The notes: generated by a model not told the origin, from the letters alone. A stretch of 64,000 nt of DNA from Azospirillum lipoferum (GCF_024170005.1 NZ_JALJXJ010000008.1:248001-312000); one strand, 5' to 3'; shown: positions 6,620 through 15,993, counted from the first letter of the stretch. Numbers and translations: made by a program.

Positions 6620-9031
6620 ATGAAGTTCACGCTGTCCTGGCTGAAGGACCATCTGGAGACCGACGCCTCGCTCGACCAGATCACGGAGAAGCTGACCGCC
6701 CTCGGCCTGGAGGTGGAAGGCGTCCAGGACCGGTCGAAGGAGCTGGCGCCCTTCCGCGTCGCCCATGTCGTCTCGGCCGAGAAGCACCCGGACGCCGACA
6801 AGCTGCGCGTGCTGATGGTCGATACCGGCGCCGGCACCCTGCAGGTCGTCTGCGGCGCCCCGAATGCCCGCGCCGGCATGAAGGGCGTCTTCGCGCCGGA
6901 GGGGACCTATGTCCCCGGTTCCGACATCACGCTGAAGAAGGGCGTCATCCGCGGCGTCGAGTCGAACGGCATGATGTGCTCCAAGCGCGAGCTGAAGCTG
7001 TCCGACGAGCATGAGGGCATCATCGAGTTGCCGGACGACGCCCCCGTCGGCGCCGGCTTCGCCGACTATGCCGGGCTGAACGATCCGGTCATCGACATCA
7101 ACCTGACGCCCGACCGCGCCGACTGCGCCGGGGTGCGCGGCATCGCCCGCGACCTCGCTGCTGCCGGCATGGGCAGGCTGAAGCCGCTGACCGAAGGGCG
7201 GCTGAACGCCACCCCGGTTCCCGGATCCTTCAAGAGCCCGATCGGGGTCGAGATCGAGTCGCTGGACGCCTGCCCCTACTATGTCGGCCGCTATTTCCGC
7301 GGCGTGAAGAACGGCCCGTCACCGCAGTGGCTGCAGGACAAGCTGACCGCCATCGGCCTGCGTCCGATCTCCATCCTGGTCGACATCACCAACTACATCA
7401 CTTTCGACGTGTCCCGCCCGCTGCACGCCTTCGACGCCGACAAGGTGAAGGGCGGCATCGTGGTTCGGCTGGCGCGCGAGGGCGAAACCCTGCCGGCGCT
7501 GAACGGCAAGGAATACCAGCTCGACCCGGCGATGACGGTGATCGCCGACCATGAGCGGGCCGAGGCGCTGGGCGGCATCATCGGTGGCGAGGCATCCGGC
7601 TGCACCGAGGAGACGACCAACGTCTTCCTGGAAGCCGCGATCTTCGACACCGTCCGCACCGCGCAGACCGGCCGCCGGCTGGGCATCGAATCGGATGCCC
7701 GCTACCGGCTGGAGCGTGGCGTCGATCCCGCCGCGGTGGTCGAGGGGATCGAGCGGGCGACCCGCCTCATCCTCGATCTGTGCGGCGGCGAGGCGTCGGA
7801 GATCGTGACGGCGGGGGCCGAGCCGAAGTGGAAGCGCACGCTGACCCTGCGTCCGGGCCGCGTCGCGGCGCTCGGCGGCGTCGAGCTGCCGCGCGACCGT
7901 CAGGAGCGGATCCTGACGGATCTGGGCTTCACCCTGGAGGGTGAGGATGCCGAGGGCCGTCTGGTCGTCGGCGTTCCGTCCTGGCGCGCCGATGTTCATG
8001 GCGAGGCCGATCTGGTCGAGGAGGTGCTGCGCGTCCACGGCTTCGACGCCATCCCGGCGACGCCGCTGCCGCGCGAGACGGTGCTGACCCGTCCGGCGCT
8101 GACGCTGAAGCAGCGCCGCGTCGCGCTGGCCAAGCGCACGCTCGCCGCCCGCGGCCTGTCGGAGGCGGTGACCTGGTCCTTCCTGTCCGGTGCGGTCGCC
8201 GAGCTGTTCGGCGGCGGTGAGCCCGGCCTGCGGCTGGTCAACCCGATCAGCAGCGATCTGGACGTCATGCGCCCGTCGATCCTGCCCAACCTGATCCAGG
8301 CGGCCGGCCGCAACGCCGACCGCGGTTATGCCGACGTGCGTCTGTTCGAGGTCGGGGCGGCCTTCCGCAATCCGGCGCCGGACGGGCAGGACAGCGTCGC
8401 CGCCGGCATCCGCGCCGGTGCGGCGGTGCCGCGCCATTGGGCGGAGAAGGCGCGCGGCGTCGATGTGTTCGATGCCAAGGCCGACGCGCTGGCGGTGCTG
8501 GAGGCGGTCGGCGCCCCGGCTGCCAACCTCCAGGTCACCACCGACGCGCCGGGCTGGTACCATCCCGGCCGGTCGGGCGTGCTGCGACTCGGCCCCACCG
8601 TGATGGCCCGCTTCGGCGAGATCCACCCGTCGGTGCTGGAGACGCTGGGCGTCAAGGGGCCGGTCGTCGGCTTCGAGGTGATGCTGGACGCCGTGCCGCT
8701 GCCCAAGAAGAAGGGCGGCACCGCCAAGCCGATGGTCCAGCTCTCCGCCTTCCAGCCGGTGGAGCGCGACTTCGCCTTCGTCGTCGACCGCAAGGTGGAG
8801 GCCGACAAGATCCTCCGCGCCGTGAAGGGGGCCGACAAGGCGCTGGTCAAGGATGTCGCAGTGTTCGACGTCTATGAAGGCCCGGGCGTGGGCGAAGGGC
8901 GCAAGTCGGTCGCGGTGTCCGTCACCTACCAGCCGACCACCGCAACCCTGACCGATGAGGCGATCGAAGCCGTCGGCCAGAAAATCGTCGCGTCGGTGGT
9001 AAAGGCGACCGGAGGAAATCTCCGCGCCTGA
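6620..9031 (+). CDS. pheT: Phenylalanyl-tRNA synthetase beta subunit
   Basis: 803 aa, the usual bacterial length. Starts MKFTLSWLKDHLETDASL. The tRNA-binding (EMAP-like) domain is at about 40-150 (HPDADKLRVLMVDTG), followed by the B3/B4 editing domain, the B5 domain and the degenerate class II core. The C-terminal ferredoxin-fold anticodon-binding domain is at about 710-803 (FQPVERDFAFVVDRKV). AAGGAGCCGGACCC precedes the ATG, 12 bases after pheS. A strong terminator follows. Confidence 0.97.
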   Translation: MKFTLSWLKDHLETDASLDQITEKLTALGLEVEGVQDRSKELAPFRVAHVVSAEKHPDADKLRVLMVDTGAGTLQVVCGAPNARAGMKGVFAPEGTYVPGSDITLKKGVIRGVESNGMMCSKRELKLSDEHEGIIELPDDAPVGAGFADYAGLNDPVIDINLTPDRADCAGVRGIARDLAAAGMGRLKPLTEGRLNATPVPGSFKSPIGVEIESLDACPYYVGRYFRGVKNGPSPQWLQDKLTAIGLRPISILVDITNYITFDVSRPLHAFDADKVKGGIVVRLAREGETLPALNGKEYQLDPAMTVIADHERAEALGGIIGGEASGCTEETTNVFLEAAIFDTVRTAQTGRRLGIESDARYRLERGVDPAAVVEGIERATRLILDLCGGEASEIVTAGAEPKWKRTLTLRPGRVAALGGVELPRDRQERILTDLGFTLEGEDAEGRLVVGVPSWRADVHGEADLVEEVLRVHGFDAIPATPLPRETVLTRPALTLKQRRVALAKRTLAARGLSEAVTWSFLSGAVAELFGGGEPGLRLVNPISSDLDVMRPSILPNLIQAAGRNADRGYADVRLFEVGAAFRNPAPDGQDSVAAGIRAGAAVPRHWAEKARGVDVFDAKADALAVLEAVGAPAANLQVTTDAPGWYHPGRSGVLRLGPTVMARFGEIHPSVLETLGVKGPVVGFEVMLDAVPLPKKKGGTAKPMVQLSAFQPVERDFAFVVDRKVEADKILRAVKGADKALVKDVAVFDVYEGPGVGEGRKSVAVSVTYQPTTATLTDEAIEAVGQKIVASVVKATGGNLRA

Positions 9032-9071
9032 GAAAAACCCCCAAGGGTTGAAAAAATAAGATCATGTAGGG

Positions 9072-9107
9072 AAAGGGCCTCCGCTTCGGTGGAGGCCCTT
9101 TTCTTTT
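9072..9107 (+). terminator. Rho-independent terminator after pheT
   Basis: Stem AAAGGGCCTCC / GGAGGCCCTTT around an 8-base loop, followed by TTTTCTTTT. Ends the pheST transcript 40 bases after the stop. Confidence 0.9.
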
Positions 9108-9404
9108 GTCTGACCTGAAGGATTCCCGAAAGGGTCCTTCTTTCCCCTCGGTTTCGCGATCATATGATGAATCGCTGATTGATGATTCCCGAGTGCATTC
9201 GCTAAGGGAAAACTCTGAGGCTGTTTGTTGCAATTCAATGTTTGACGCCACGACGTTGATCCGTGGGAAGATTGGGGTTCGGGATTGTTATCCCTGAAGA
9301 GCCCGCCATGCGTTCGATGTCACGATTACGGCACAGGCAGTGCTTGCATTGCCTTGGCAAGTCCAGTGCCCAACACGCTGTAAGCGACAAAGCAGGGGGA
9401 GTTG
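9108..9404. other. AT-richer intergenic leader of the receiver-domain gene
   Basis: About 300 bases with visibly lower GC than the flanking genes. An open frame at 9106-9297 has no ribosome site and starts inside the terminator, so I treat it as chance. CTTGC and GCAAG at 9343-9361 form a small inverted repeat and include a TTGCAT that could be a -35 box, but I find no convincing -10. Confidence 0.4.
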
Positions 9405-9818
9405 ATGGTTGATCCAACGAATGGTCAGGCAACCAAACCGGAGTCCGTCAAACCACTGATCCTGGTGGTGGATGACGACCGTTCGATCGTCGAGGGGCTG
9501 GAGATTCTGTTGGACGGCTGGGGGTACGAGGTGGTGAAGGCGCTCAGCGCCGCCGCCCTGGAAGCGCAGCTCGGCGGGTTGGACCGGGTGCCGAACCTGA
9601 TCATCGCCGACCATTACCTGCCGGCCGGCCGCACCGGGCGGGAGGTGGTGGAGCGTGTCCGCACCGAGACCGGGCAGCAGGTCCCGGCCATCATCCTGAC
9701 CGGTGACAGCACGCCCGAACGGCGGGACGAAGCCGAACTGATGGGGTGCCAGCTGCTGCTGAAGCCGGTGCAGGTCGGTCCGCTGCGCGAGGCGGTCGAG
9801 GCCCTGTGCAGCAAGTGA
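9405..9818 (+). CDS. Stand-alone response-regulator receiver protein (CheY-like)
   Basis: 137 aa, a single receiver domain with no output domain. Acidic pocket Asp23-Asp25 (VVDDDRS), phospho-acceptor Asp69 in LIIADHYLP, switch Thr in LTGDS and conserved Lys in LLLKPVQ. The ATG at 9405 is chosen because AGCAGGGGGA lies 5-10 bases upstream; a TTG directly before it is possible. Similar receivers often sit at the C-terminus of hybrid histidine kinases, so this may be a phosphorelay intermediate. No histidine kinase is adjacent. The next gene, an HD-GYP regulator, is convergent. Confidence 0.85.
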   Translation: MVDPTNGQATKPESVKPLILVVDDDRSIVEGLEILLDGWGYEVVKALSAAALEAQLGGLDRVPNLIIADHYLPAGRTGREVVERVRTETGQQVPAIILTGDSTPERRDEAELMGCQLLLKPVQVGPLREAVEALCSK

Positions 9819-9866
9819 GGTTGTCGCCGGCAGGGTGGTGAGGGAAGAGTTGCGGCAACTTGCCTG

Positions 9867-11636
9867 TCAGGCTGCCGGATCCGCTCCGGATCCGGGCGGA
9901 TCGATGTCCGGCAACACGGCGAGGAAGGCATCGACCACCGCCGGGTCGAAGCGCAGGCCGGCCAGCCGGCGGATTTCATTCACAGCGTGATCGCGGCCCA
10001 GCGCCGGACGGTAGGGCCGGTCGCGCGTCATGGCGTCATAGGCGTCGGCAACGGCGACGATGCGGGCGCACAGCGGGATCGCCGCCCCGGTGCGGCCGTC
10101 GGGATAGCCGGTGCCGTCCCAGTTCTCGTGATGCCAGCGCGCCACCGCAGCCCCCAGATGCAGGTGGGTCGGGCCGTCGGCCAGATGGCTCGCCTGGCTC
10201 AGCAGGTTGGCGCCGGCCACCGTGTGGGCCTGCATGGCGTTGCGTTCCGTCTCATCGAGCGGGCCGGGCTTCGACAGGATCGCCGGGTTGACCGCGGCGT
10301 TGCCGATGTCGTGCAGGATGGCGGCCAGCCCGATGATCTCCAGTGTCGCTTCGTCCAGCGACTCGGCGAAAAGACCGCCGGCATGCAGGCGGCGGGCGAT
10401 CCGCTCGGTGATGGCGGCGATGCGCAGCGACCGGCTGAACCGGCCGCCGTCCGCCGTTTCAGCACCTGTCCCATCCGTCGCCAGCCCGTCTGGTGTCAGG
10501 GCGCCGCGGCCGCGTTCGGCCAGTTCGGCCAGCGCCGCCAGCGTGCCCTGCTGGGCGCGGTAGAGCTGTTCGTAATGGTGCAGATTGTCGAAACCGACGG
10601 AAATCTTGCCGCAGAAGACCTCGATCAGCTTGCGGTCCAACTCCGACAGCGGCCGGTTGGAGCGCAGATAGACCACCGTCTCGCGGTCGTTGGGCGTGCG
10701 GATGTAGAGCGTGCAATGGTCGCCGGCATAGACATGCGCCTGCTTTTCCAGGCAGGTGGTCACCGCGGCCAGCACGGCCGGACCGACGTGGCCGGCGGCG
10801 GGCTCGTTGATCAGCATTTCGAACCGGCCCGATCCGGCCAGCACATAGAGGCCATTGACACTACTGTCGTTGACGGGCTGGTTGCAGCTACCCAGGCTGC
10901 CGGTGCCTGAACTGCCACTGCCGGCACCGCCGCGCTGCACGCACAGGATGGCGTCCGGTCCCACCCCCAGCAGGCCCGACAGCTGGGTCAGCACGCCGGC
11001 CGCGAACAGCTTCATCGAGCGGGCGCGGAACAGCGACGACGACGCCTCGATGATCTTCTCCAGGCCGCGGCGGTTGGCGTCGATCGCCACGATGTCCTCG
11101 TAGGAACGGAGCGCCGCGACGGTGGTGGTGAACAGCTGCTGGGCGGTCAGCTGGGTCTTCGCCTTGTAGTCGTTGATGTCGTAGTCGAGGATCACCGCCC
11201 GCTCCGGCGCCTGCCCCGGCTGGCCGGTGCGCAGGATGATGCGGACATTGCGGTTCTGCAGCTCTTCCCGGATATGGTGGACCAGCCGCAGGCCGGCGTC
11301 CTCCGTCTCCATCACCACGTCCAGCAGGATCAGGGCGATGTCGCTTTCCCGCGCCAGGATCCGCCGCGCCTCCGCCGCCGAATGGGCGGACAGGAAGCGC
11401 GCCTTGCGCCCCTTGTAGGCGAAATCGGACAGGACGAGCTTGGTGATCGAATGGACCTCCGGCTCGTCGTCGACGATCAGCATGGTCCAGCGGCTGCCGG
11501 GCGGCTCCTCCGCGGCACTGCCGTTCTCCGGCGCTTCATCCGGGGCGGCGTCGTCGAGGAACACCAGATCCTCGTCGGCACTGCCCGGATCGGGGCGGGC
11601 CTTATCCGCTGGTCCGGTCGGGTCGGCGTCGGTCAT
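9867..11636 (-). CDS. Response regulator with DUF3369 and HD-GYP phosphodiesterase domain
   Basis: 589 aa. An acidic, low-complexity first ~48 residues precede a receiver domain (about 50-175, phospho-acceptor Asp106 in LILLDVV), then a DUF3369-type GAF-like middle domain and a C-terminal HD-GYP domain. The HD pair is His442-Asp443 (LHDIGN). The HHExxDGxGYP signature is complete, with GYP at 510-512, so hydrolysis of cyclic di-GMP is plausible. A Gly/Ser-rich insert in the middle domain (GGAGSGSSGTGSLGS) looks like a linker. No partner kinase is adjacent; the neighbouring stand-alone receiver might share a kinase, which is inference. Confidence 0.9.
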   Translation of the reverse strand: MTDADPTGPADKARPDPGSADEDLVFLDDAAPDEAPENGSAAEEPPGSRWTMLIVDDEPEVHSITKLVLSDFAYKGRKARFLSAHSAAEARRILARESDIALILLDVVMETEDAGLRLVHHIREELQNRNVRIILRTGQPGQAPERAVILDYDINDYKAKTQLTAQQLFTTTVAALRSYEDIVAIDANRRGLEKIIEASSSLFRARSMKLFAAGVLTQLSGLLGVGPDAILCVQRGGAGSGSSGTGSLGSCNQPVNDSSVNGLYVLAGSGRFEMLINEPAAGHVGPAVLAAVTTCLEKQAHVYAGDHCTLYIRTPNDRETVVYLRSNRPLSELDRKLIEVFCGKISVGFDNLHHYEQLYRAQQGTLAALAELAERGRGALTPDGLATDGTGAETADGGRFSRSLRIAAITERIARRLHAGGLFAESLDEATLEIIGLAAILHDIGNAAVNPAILSKPGPLDETERNAMQAHTVAGANLLSQASHLADGPTHLHLGAAVARWHHENWDGTGYPDGRTGAAIPLCARIVAVADAYDAMTRDRPYRPALGRDHAVNEIRRLAGLRFDPAVVDAFLAVLPDIDPPGSGADPAA

Positions 11637-11698
11637 GGCTCTTCAATCCCGAAAGGGTCATGAGGACGGGCGCGGCCGGCCCGGATGCTGGTTACCCA

Positions 11699-12646
11699 TC
11701 AAAACGTATCCAGCTCGATCACCGTACAATCGAGTCCGCGTTGCGCCAACGTGCCGCAGGCGGTGTCGACCTGCAAGCGCGTGAAGGGGGCCACCCCGAC
11801 CACGTACAGCAGCCGGCCCTTGCGGAACACCGGCCAGACCATCGGCGGCAGGTCACGATAGGCGCTGCCCGGGCCGGCGGTGAACTCCTTCCAGGCGCGC
11901 AGGCCCTCGGCGTAGCTGACATATTCGCCGAGCTTGATGCCGTAGAGCATGCCCGGCTCCACCGGCGGCATGCCCGGCAGGGGATAGGGGGCGGCGACCC
12001 CGACAAGCCCCTGGACCGGCGCCAGGGCGCGGGTGCCGGCGGGCAGGGCCAGCGTCGCCTCGCCATCGGCGGCCCCGATCAGCGCCACCACGTCGCCCTT
12101 GCGCAGGGTGAAGCTGCGCCGCTTGCGGTTGGCCAGGATCTCGGTCGCGGAGATCGGGCCGGCGGCAACGACATAGCCTTCCGCCGGGGTCTGCGCCGCC
12201 TTGTCCCAGGCGGCGCGCGGCACGACCGCGGCGCTGCGGTGGGGCAGGGTGGCGTCCGCCGGCTGGTTGGCGGCAGGCTTGGGCGGCCGCGGTCCCTCGC
12301 CGCCCACCGCCGGCCGGCCGGTGACCATCAGGGCCGGGTCCAAGGAGTCGGCGGGGACATAGCCGATGGGTTGGCCGCCGATGGCGACCTCCGTCCAATA
12401 AGTGCCGCGCGGGGTGCCCAGCGCGTTCAGCGCCTTGCCCTGTTTCAGCGTCATGACGATGCGGGCGTCCTCGCTGGGGCCGATCCGCACCTCGATGTCG
12501 CGGTTCAGCACCACCTCGCCGGTCAGCGGGGCGCCGATGGCGACGGGGCTCTGCGCCCGCGCCGGCGGGGTTGCTGCAACCGTGCCGGCACAGGCGAGGA
12601 GCAGGGCAAGCGCCGGAAGACGGCGGCGGGTCGGCGCGGCAATCAT
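11699..12646 (-). CDS. Secreted protein with bacterial SH3-like domain
   Basis: 315 aa from the ATG at 12646, which overlaps the stop of the upstream LysR gene as ATGA, implying translational coupling. Residues 1-32 form a signal peptide (RRR, hydrophobic stretch, PARAQS). About residues 42-105 resemble an SH3b domain (VEVRIGPSEDARIVMTLKQG ... YWTEVAIGGQPIGYVPADSL), a fold that often binds cell-wall peptides. The remainder is unrecognised but contains a second beta-rich stretch near 150-200. Exported, probably periplasmic; function unknown. A coupled LysR gene suggests it is regulated together with something nearby. Confidence 0.72.
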   Translation of the reverse strand: MIAAPTRRRLPALALLLACAGTVAATPPARAQSPVAIGAPLTGEVVLNRDIEVRIGPSEDARIVMTLKQGKALNALGTPRGTYWTEVAIGGQPIGYVPADSLDPALMVTGRPAVGGEGPRPPKPAANQPADATLPHRSAAVVPRAAWDKAAQTPAEGYVVAAGPISATEILANRKRRSFTLRKGDVVALIGAADGEATLALPAGTRALAPVQGLVGVAAPYPLPGMPPVEPGMLYGIKLGEYVSYAEGLRAWKEFTAGPGSAYRDLPPMVWPVFRKGRLLYVVGVAPFTRLQVDTACGTLAQRGLDCTVIELDTF

Positions 12647-13566
12647 GGCACGGCATTCATTGGGCGGTTTCCCTGGCGGCCGAGCAGTTGGCCGCCGACG
12701 AGGTCGTGGATGGCGTCGGCCAGCAGCCGCACCGGCTTGGGCGCCGTGCCGCGGGCGCGGTGCAGGGCGATGTCGATGTCCGGCAGGCCGGGAAACCCCT
12801 CCGCCGCGCCGATGCGGCGCAGGCTGGGCGGGATGGTGCAGGCCTCCATCGCCGTCACCCCCAGCCCGCCCATCACCGCGCCATGGACGGCGACGACGCT
12901 CTTGCTGGCGAAGGCAACGCGCCAGTCGCGGCCGATCCCGTCCAGGGCGGCGACGGCGAGGTCGCGCACGACGCAGCCCTTGGGGAACAGGGCCAGCGGC
13001 AGGGGATCGAGACTTTCCACCGGGCGATGGCCCGGCGGCGATGCGGGATCCAGGGGCGGGGCGACCCAGGACACCGGCTCCTGCCGGACCAGCTCCCCAC
13101 CGGCCTCGCCGGCCTTGCGGGTCACCAGCGCCAGGTCGTAGCGGCCCTTGTCGATCTCCGCCACCAGATCGGGGCTGTTGTCGCAGACGACCTCCACCAT
13201 CACGTCGGGATAAGCGGCGTTGAAGCGGGCCAGGACCTCCGGCAGCAGCATGGTGGCGTAATCGTCGGGCGTGCCGATGCGCACGCTCGCCACCGTCGGG
13301 CTGCGGTGCATCAGCGCCAGCACCTCGTCGTTCAGGGTCAGCATGCGCCGGGCATAGGCCAGCAGCACCTCGCCGTCGCGGGTCATGCGCACACCGTGGG
13401 TGTCGCGTTCGAACACGCGCTTGCCCACCGTGTCCTCCAGCCGGCGCACCTGCTGGCTGACCGCCGCCTGGGTGCGGCCCAGCCTTTCGCCGGCGCGGGT
13501 GAAGCTGGCGCTGTCGGCGACGGCGACGAAGGCGCGCAGCAGGTCGGTGTCGAGATTGGCGGGCAT
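12643..13566 (-). CDS. LysR-family transcriptional regulator
   Basis: 307 aa from the ATG at 13566; an in-frame ATG at 13593 would add nine residues outside the fold. N-terminal winged helix-turn-helix at about 4-62 (LLRAFVAVADSASFTRAGE, then TQAAVSQQVRRLED), followed by a periplasmic-binding-like effector domain. The inducer is not predictable. A perfect palindrome with a T-N11-A core lies 62 bases upstream, between this gene and a divergent small ORF, the usual layout for LysR autoregulation. The downstream SH3 gene is coupled by a 4-base overlap. Confidence 0.9.
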   Translation of the reverse strand: MPANLDTDLLRAFVAVADSASFTRAGERLGRTQAAVSQQVRRLEDTVGKRVFERDTHGVRMTRDGEVLLAYARRMLTLNDEVLALMHRSPTVASVRIGTPDDYATMLLPEVLARFNAAYPDVMVEVVCDNSPDLVAEIDKGRYDLALVTRKAGEAGGELVRQEPVSWVAPPLDPASPPGHRPVESLDPLPLALFPKGCVVRDLAVAALDGIGRDWRVAFASKSVVAVHGAVMGGLGVTAMEACTIPPSLRRIGAAEGFPGLPDIDIALHRARGTAPKPVRLLADAIHDLVGGQLLGRQGNRPMNAVP

Positions 13567-13627
13567 GACGGGGCACCGGAAGTTGCCGCCCATTCAAGCA
13601 GAGCACCGCCCGGTCCGCAACGGCGCG

Positions 13628-13648
13628 GTCATCACGGTTCGTGATGAC
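13628..13648. promoter_or_regulatory. Palindromic operator, LysR T-N11-A type
   Basis: Perfect 9-bp arms GTCATCACG and CGTGATGAC separated by GTT. The inner ATCAC-N5-GTGAT fits the LysR T-N11-A box. It lies between the lysR gene (minus) and a small plus-strand ORF starting at 13726. CATAAT at 13651-13656 could be a plus-strand -10 box touching the palindrome. Confidence 0.68.
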
Positions 13649-13725
13649 GGCATAATGCCTATTCGTTTCCAAGGGATTGGCGCGCGCCCCATTGTCGGTC
13701 TCCAATCCTTATGGAGTGTCCGATC

Positions 13726-13941
13726 ATGTCGCTGTTCGCCGCCTGGACCGGCGTGGTTCTCGGGGCCGCCCGCATCGACCCGCCCGCCGCCGCAGCACCG
13801 GAGGTGCCGGAGCCGCGGCGCTTCCACCTTGCCTACAACCCGGTGCCGCCGGCTGCGCCCATCCCGACCCCTGCTCCTGCCCGCCGTCTCGTGGCGGAGC
13901 CGGCGCCGGTCTCGACCCGCCGGCTGTGTCTTGAGAAGTAG
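13726..13941 (+). CDS. Small Pro/Ala-rich protein, unknown
   Basis: 71 aa from the ATG at 13726 (GGAG ten bases upstream); an in-frame ATG at 13711 is possible. N-terminal MSLFAAWTGVVLGAARI is hydrophobic and could be a short membrane or export segment, followed by a Pro/Ala-rich linker (PPAAAAPEVPEPRR ... PPAAPIPTPAPARR). Not recognised. It is included because it lies directly after the LysR palindrome in the divergent position and has a plausible start; it may not be a real gene. Confidence 0.42.
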   Translation: MSLFAAWTGVVLGAARIDPPAAAAPEVPEPRRFHLAYNPVPPAAPIPTPAPARRLVAEPAPVSTRRLCLEK

Positions 13942-13991
13942 GTGGGCGTCCGCCTATCCTGCCGCCGACGAAATGCCGGGAGGAGCGGGCG

Positions 13992-15080
13992 ATGGCGCGG
14001 GTCTATGTTCTGTACACCGGGGGCACCATCGGGTGCGTGACCAATCCCGAGGGCGCGCTGGCACCGGTTCCGGGAGCCGAGTTCGAACGGCTCGCCCTGT
14101 CGGTGCCCGGCCTGTCCGGTCATGGCGTGCAGGGCTATGACGGGCTGAACTGGACCATGGGCTGGTTCGATCGCACGCTCGACAGCTCCAACATGAAGCC
14201 GGCGGATTGGGTCGCCATCGCCCGGCGGCTGCTGTCGGTCTATGACGAGTATGACGGCTTCGTCGTGCTGCACGGCACCGACAGCATGGCCTACAGCGCC
14301 TCTGCCCTGTCCTTCCTGCTGCCCGGCCTGTCGAAGCCGGTGGTGTTCAGCGGGTCGCAGGTGCCGCTGTCCTTCACGCTGAGCGATGCGCCGGCCAATC
14401 TGGTCGGTGCCATCGTGGTGGCGGGGACCCTGCCGGTGCCGGAGGTCTGCGTCTATTTCGACACCAAGCTGCTGCGCGGCAACCGCTCGTCCAAGGTCGA
14501 CGCCAACCGCTTCGCGGGTTTCGATTCGCCGAACTTCCCGCCGCTCGCCACCGTCGGCAGCGTGGTCGCCCGCAACGAGCCCTATTGGCTGCCGATGCCG
14601 GACAAGGGTGTCTCGCTGGCCGAGCCGGACAACAGATCCAGGCGGCTGGCGGTGCTGGACGCCCAGGTGGCGGCGCTGGAGGCGTTTTCCGTCGTCATGC
14701 TGTGGCTCTATCCCGGCATCCGGGCGAGCACGGTGTCGGCGATGCTGACCGGCACCAGCCCGGCGGTGAAGGGTGCGGTGCTGCTGGCCTTCGGCGAGGG
14801 GAACGGGCCGACCGATCCGGATTTCCTCGACGCCCTGTCGGCGGCGGTGAAGGCCGGGGTCGTGCTGATGGACAACACCCAGGTGCAGCGCGGCGCCGTC
14901 CTGCCCGGCGCCTACGCCACCGGGCTGGGCGCCGTGGGGGCAGTCGGCGCCTATGACATGACGCCGGAGGCCAGCTACGCCAAGCTGGTCTGCCTGCTGG
15001 CCGGCGGACTGGATGCCGCGGCGGTCAAGGCGGCGATGCCGGTGCCGCAGGCGGGCGAGCTGACGGTGATCGAGGGCTGA
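13992..15080 (+). CDS. ansA: Type I (cytoplasmic) asparaginase
   Basis: 362 aa. Hydrolyses L-asparagine to aspartate and ammonia. Both catalytic threonine motifs are present: TGGTIG with Thr12 and HGTDSM with Thr96-Asp97. No signal peptide, which points to the cytoplasmic type. GGGAGGAGCGGGCG precedes the ATG. Slightly longer than AnsA of E. coli (338 aa) but colinear. Transcribed alone; the next gene is convergent. Confidence 0.9.
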   Translation: MARVYVLYTGGTIGCVTNPEGALAPVPGAEFERLALSVPGLSGHGVQGYDGLNWTMGWFDRTLDSSNMKPADWVAIARRLLSVYDEYDGFVVLHGTDSMAYSASALSFLLPGLSKPVVFSGSQVPLSFTLSDAPANLVGAIVVAGTLPVPEVCVYFDTKLLRGNRSSKVDANRFAGFDSPNFPPLATVGSVVARNEPYWLPMPDKGVSLAEPDNRSRRLAVLDAQVAALEAFSVVMLWLYPGIRASTVSAMLTGTSPAVKGAVLLAFGEGNGPTDPDFLDALSAAVKAGVVLMDNTQVQRGAVLPGAYATGLGAVGAVGAYDMTPEASYAKLVCLLAGGLDAAAVKAAMPVPQAGELTVIEG

Positions 15081-15143
15081 CGCCTGTCCGGAGGCGGTGG
15101 CCGCGCCGGGCCATCCGCCTCCGGCACTGTGTGCCGGCTTGGC

Positions 15144-15740
15144 TTACTGGCCCATGCCGGGCTGGGTCGGCTGCATGGCGCCGCGGTTCATCGTGCCGCT
15201 GCCCATGGAGCCGTTCCCCATCGACTCCTGATTCATGCCCTGGTTCATGGTGCCTTGATTCATCGAGCCCTGGTTCATCGAGCCGGAGCCCATGCCGCCC
15301 ATCGAACCGCTTCCCATCTGGTTACCCATGGCGCCGCCGGTCGAGCTGCCGTAGCCGATGTTGGCCTGGCTGCTGTATTGGGCGAGTTGCTGAAGCTCCA
15401 TCTGGTCCTGCATGACGACCACCTGCTTGCCGCGCCGCTCGAAGGAGGCCGGGGGCAGCATGACCGACTGGCCGGACTTGGCCAGCTTCAGCTCGACCAT
15501 CGTCTGGCCGTCGGAGCCGGTGGTGACGTTCTGGATGGTGCCGGCGACCGGGCCGCCATGGCGGTGGACCACCCGCTTGCCGATCATGTCCCGGCTGGCC
15601 TGGACGTCGCGGGCGCCGCTGTCCATCGTGCCGTTGGCGACGGCGTTGGACCTGGGGGAACCACTGGTCTGGGCATGGCCGGGCGTGGCGGTGGCCATCA
15701 GCAGCAGGGCCGGAACCGCGGCGGTGAGAAACTTGCGCAT
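15144..15740 (-). CDS. Secreted PRC-barrel-like protein with Met/Gly/Asn/Gln repeat tail
   Basis: 198 aa from the ATG at 15740 (GGAGGATGAC directly upstream). Signal peptide of about 24 residues ending GHAQ. Residues ~50-110 (MIGKRVVHRHGGPVAGTIQNV ... VELKLAKSGQSVMLPP) resemble a PRC-barrel fold. The C-terminal ~75 residues are low-complexity with repeats of the type MNQGSMNQGTMNQG and GSGSMGGMGSGS, holding over a dozen methionines. Such tails could bind copper or act as flexible surface linkers; that is inference. Confidence 0.65.
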   Translation of the reverse strand: MRKFLTAAVPALLLMATATPGHAQTSGSPRSNAVANGTMDSGARDVQASRDMIGKRVVHRHGGPVAGTIQNVTTGSDGQTMVELKLAKSGQSVMLPPASFERRGKQVVVMQDQMELQQLAQYSSQANIGYGSSTGGAMGNQMGSGSMGGMGSGSMNQGSMNQGTMNQGMNQESMGNGSMGSGTMNRGAMQPTQPGMGQ

Positions 15741-15993
15741 GTCATCCTCCCGGATTGAACCAAAACAGGGGAGATGCCGCGCGGGCACGGCACCGTCCTA
15801 GGTGTGATGACACCCGGGCGGCCGTTTTGTTGCGTCTGCTTGTGTTGAATTCACCGGCCTTCGTTCCACCCGCCTTCCGAAGAGCTACACCCGCGGCGCA
15901 AGATGGTGCGGTTAGAGAGACGCCCTATCTCATTCCTGCTAAAGTGGCTCTCGGCGAGTATCCAACTTATCTTTCTTCGCGTGGCGTGTCTCA

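Noticed and set aside
9106..9297. 63-codon plus-strand frame after pheT
   Set aside because: Begins inside the pheT terminator, has no ribosome site and no protein-like features.
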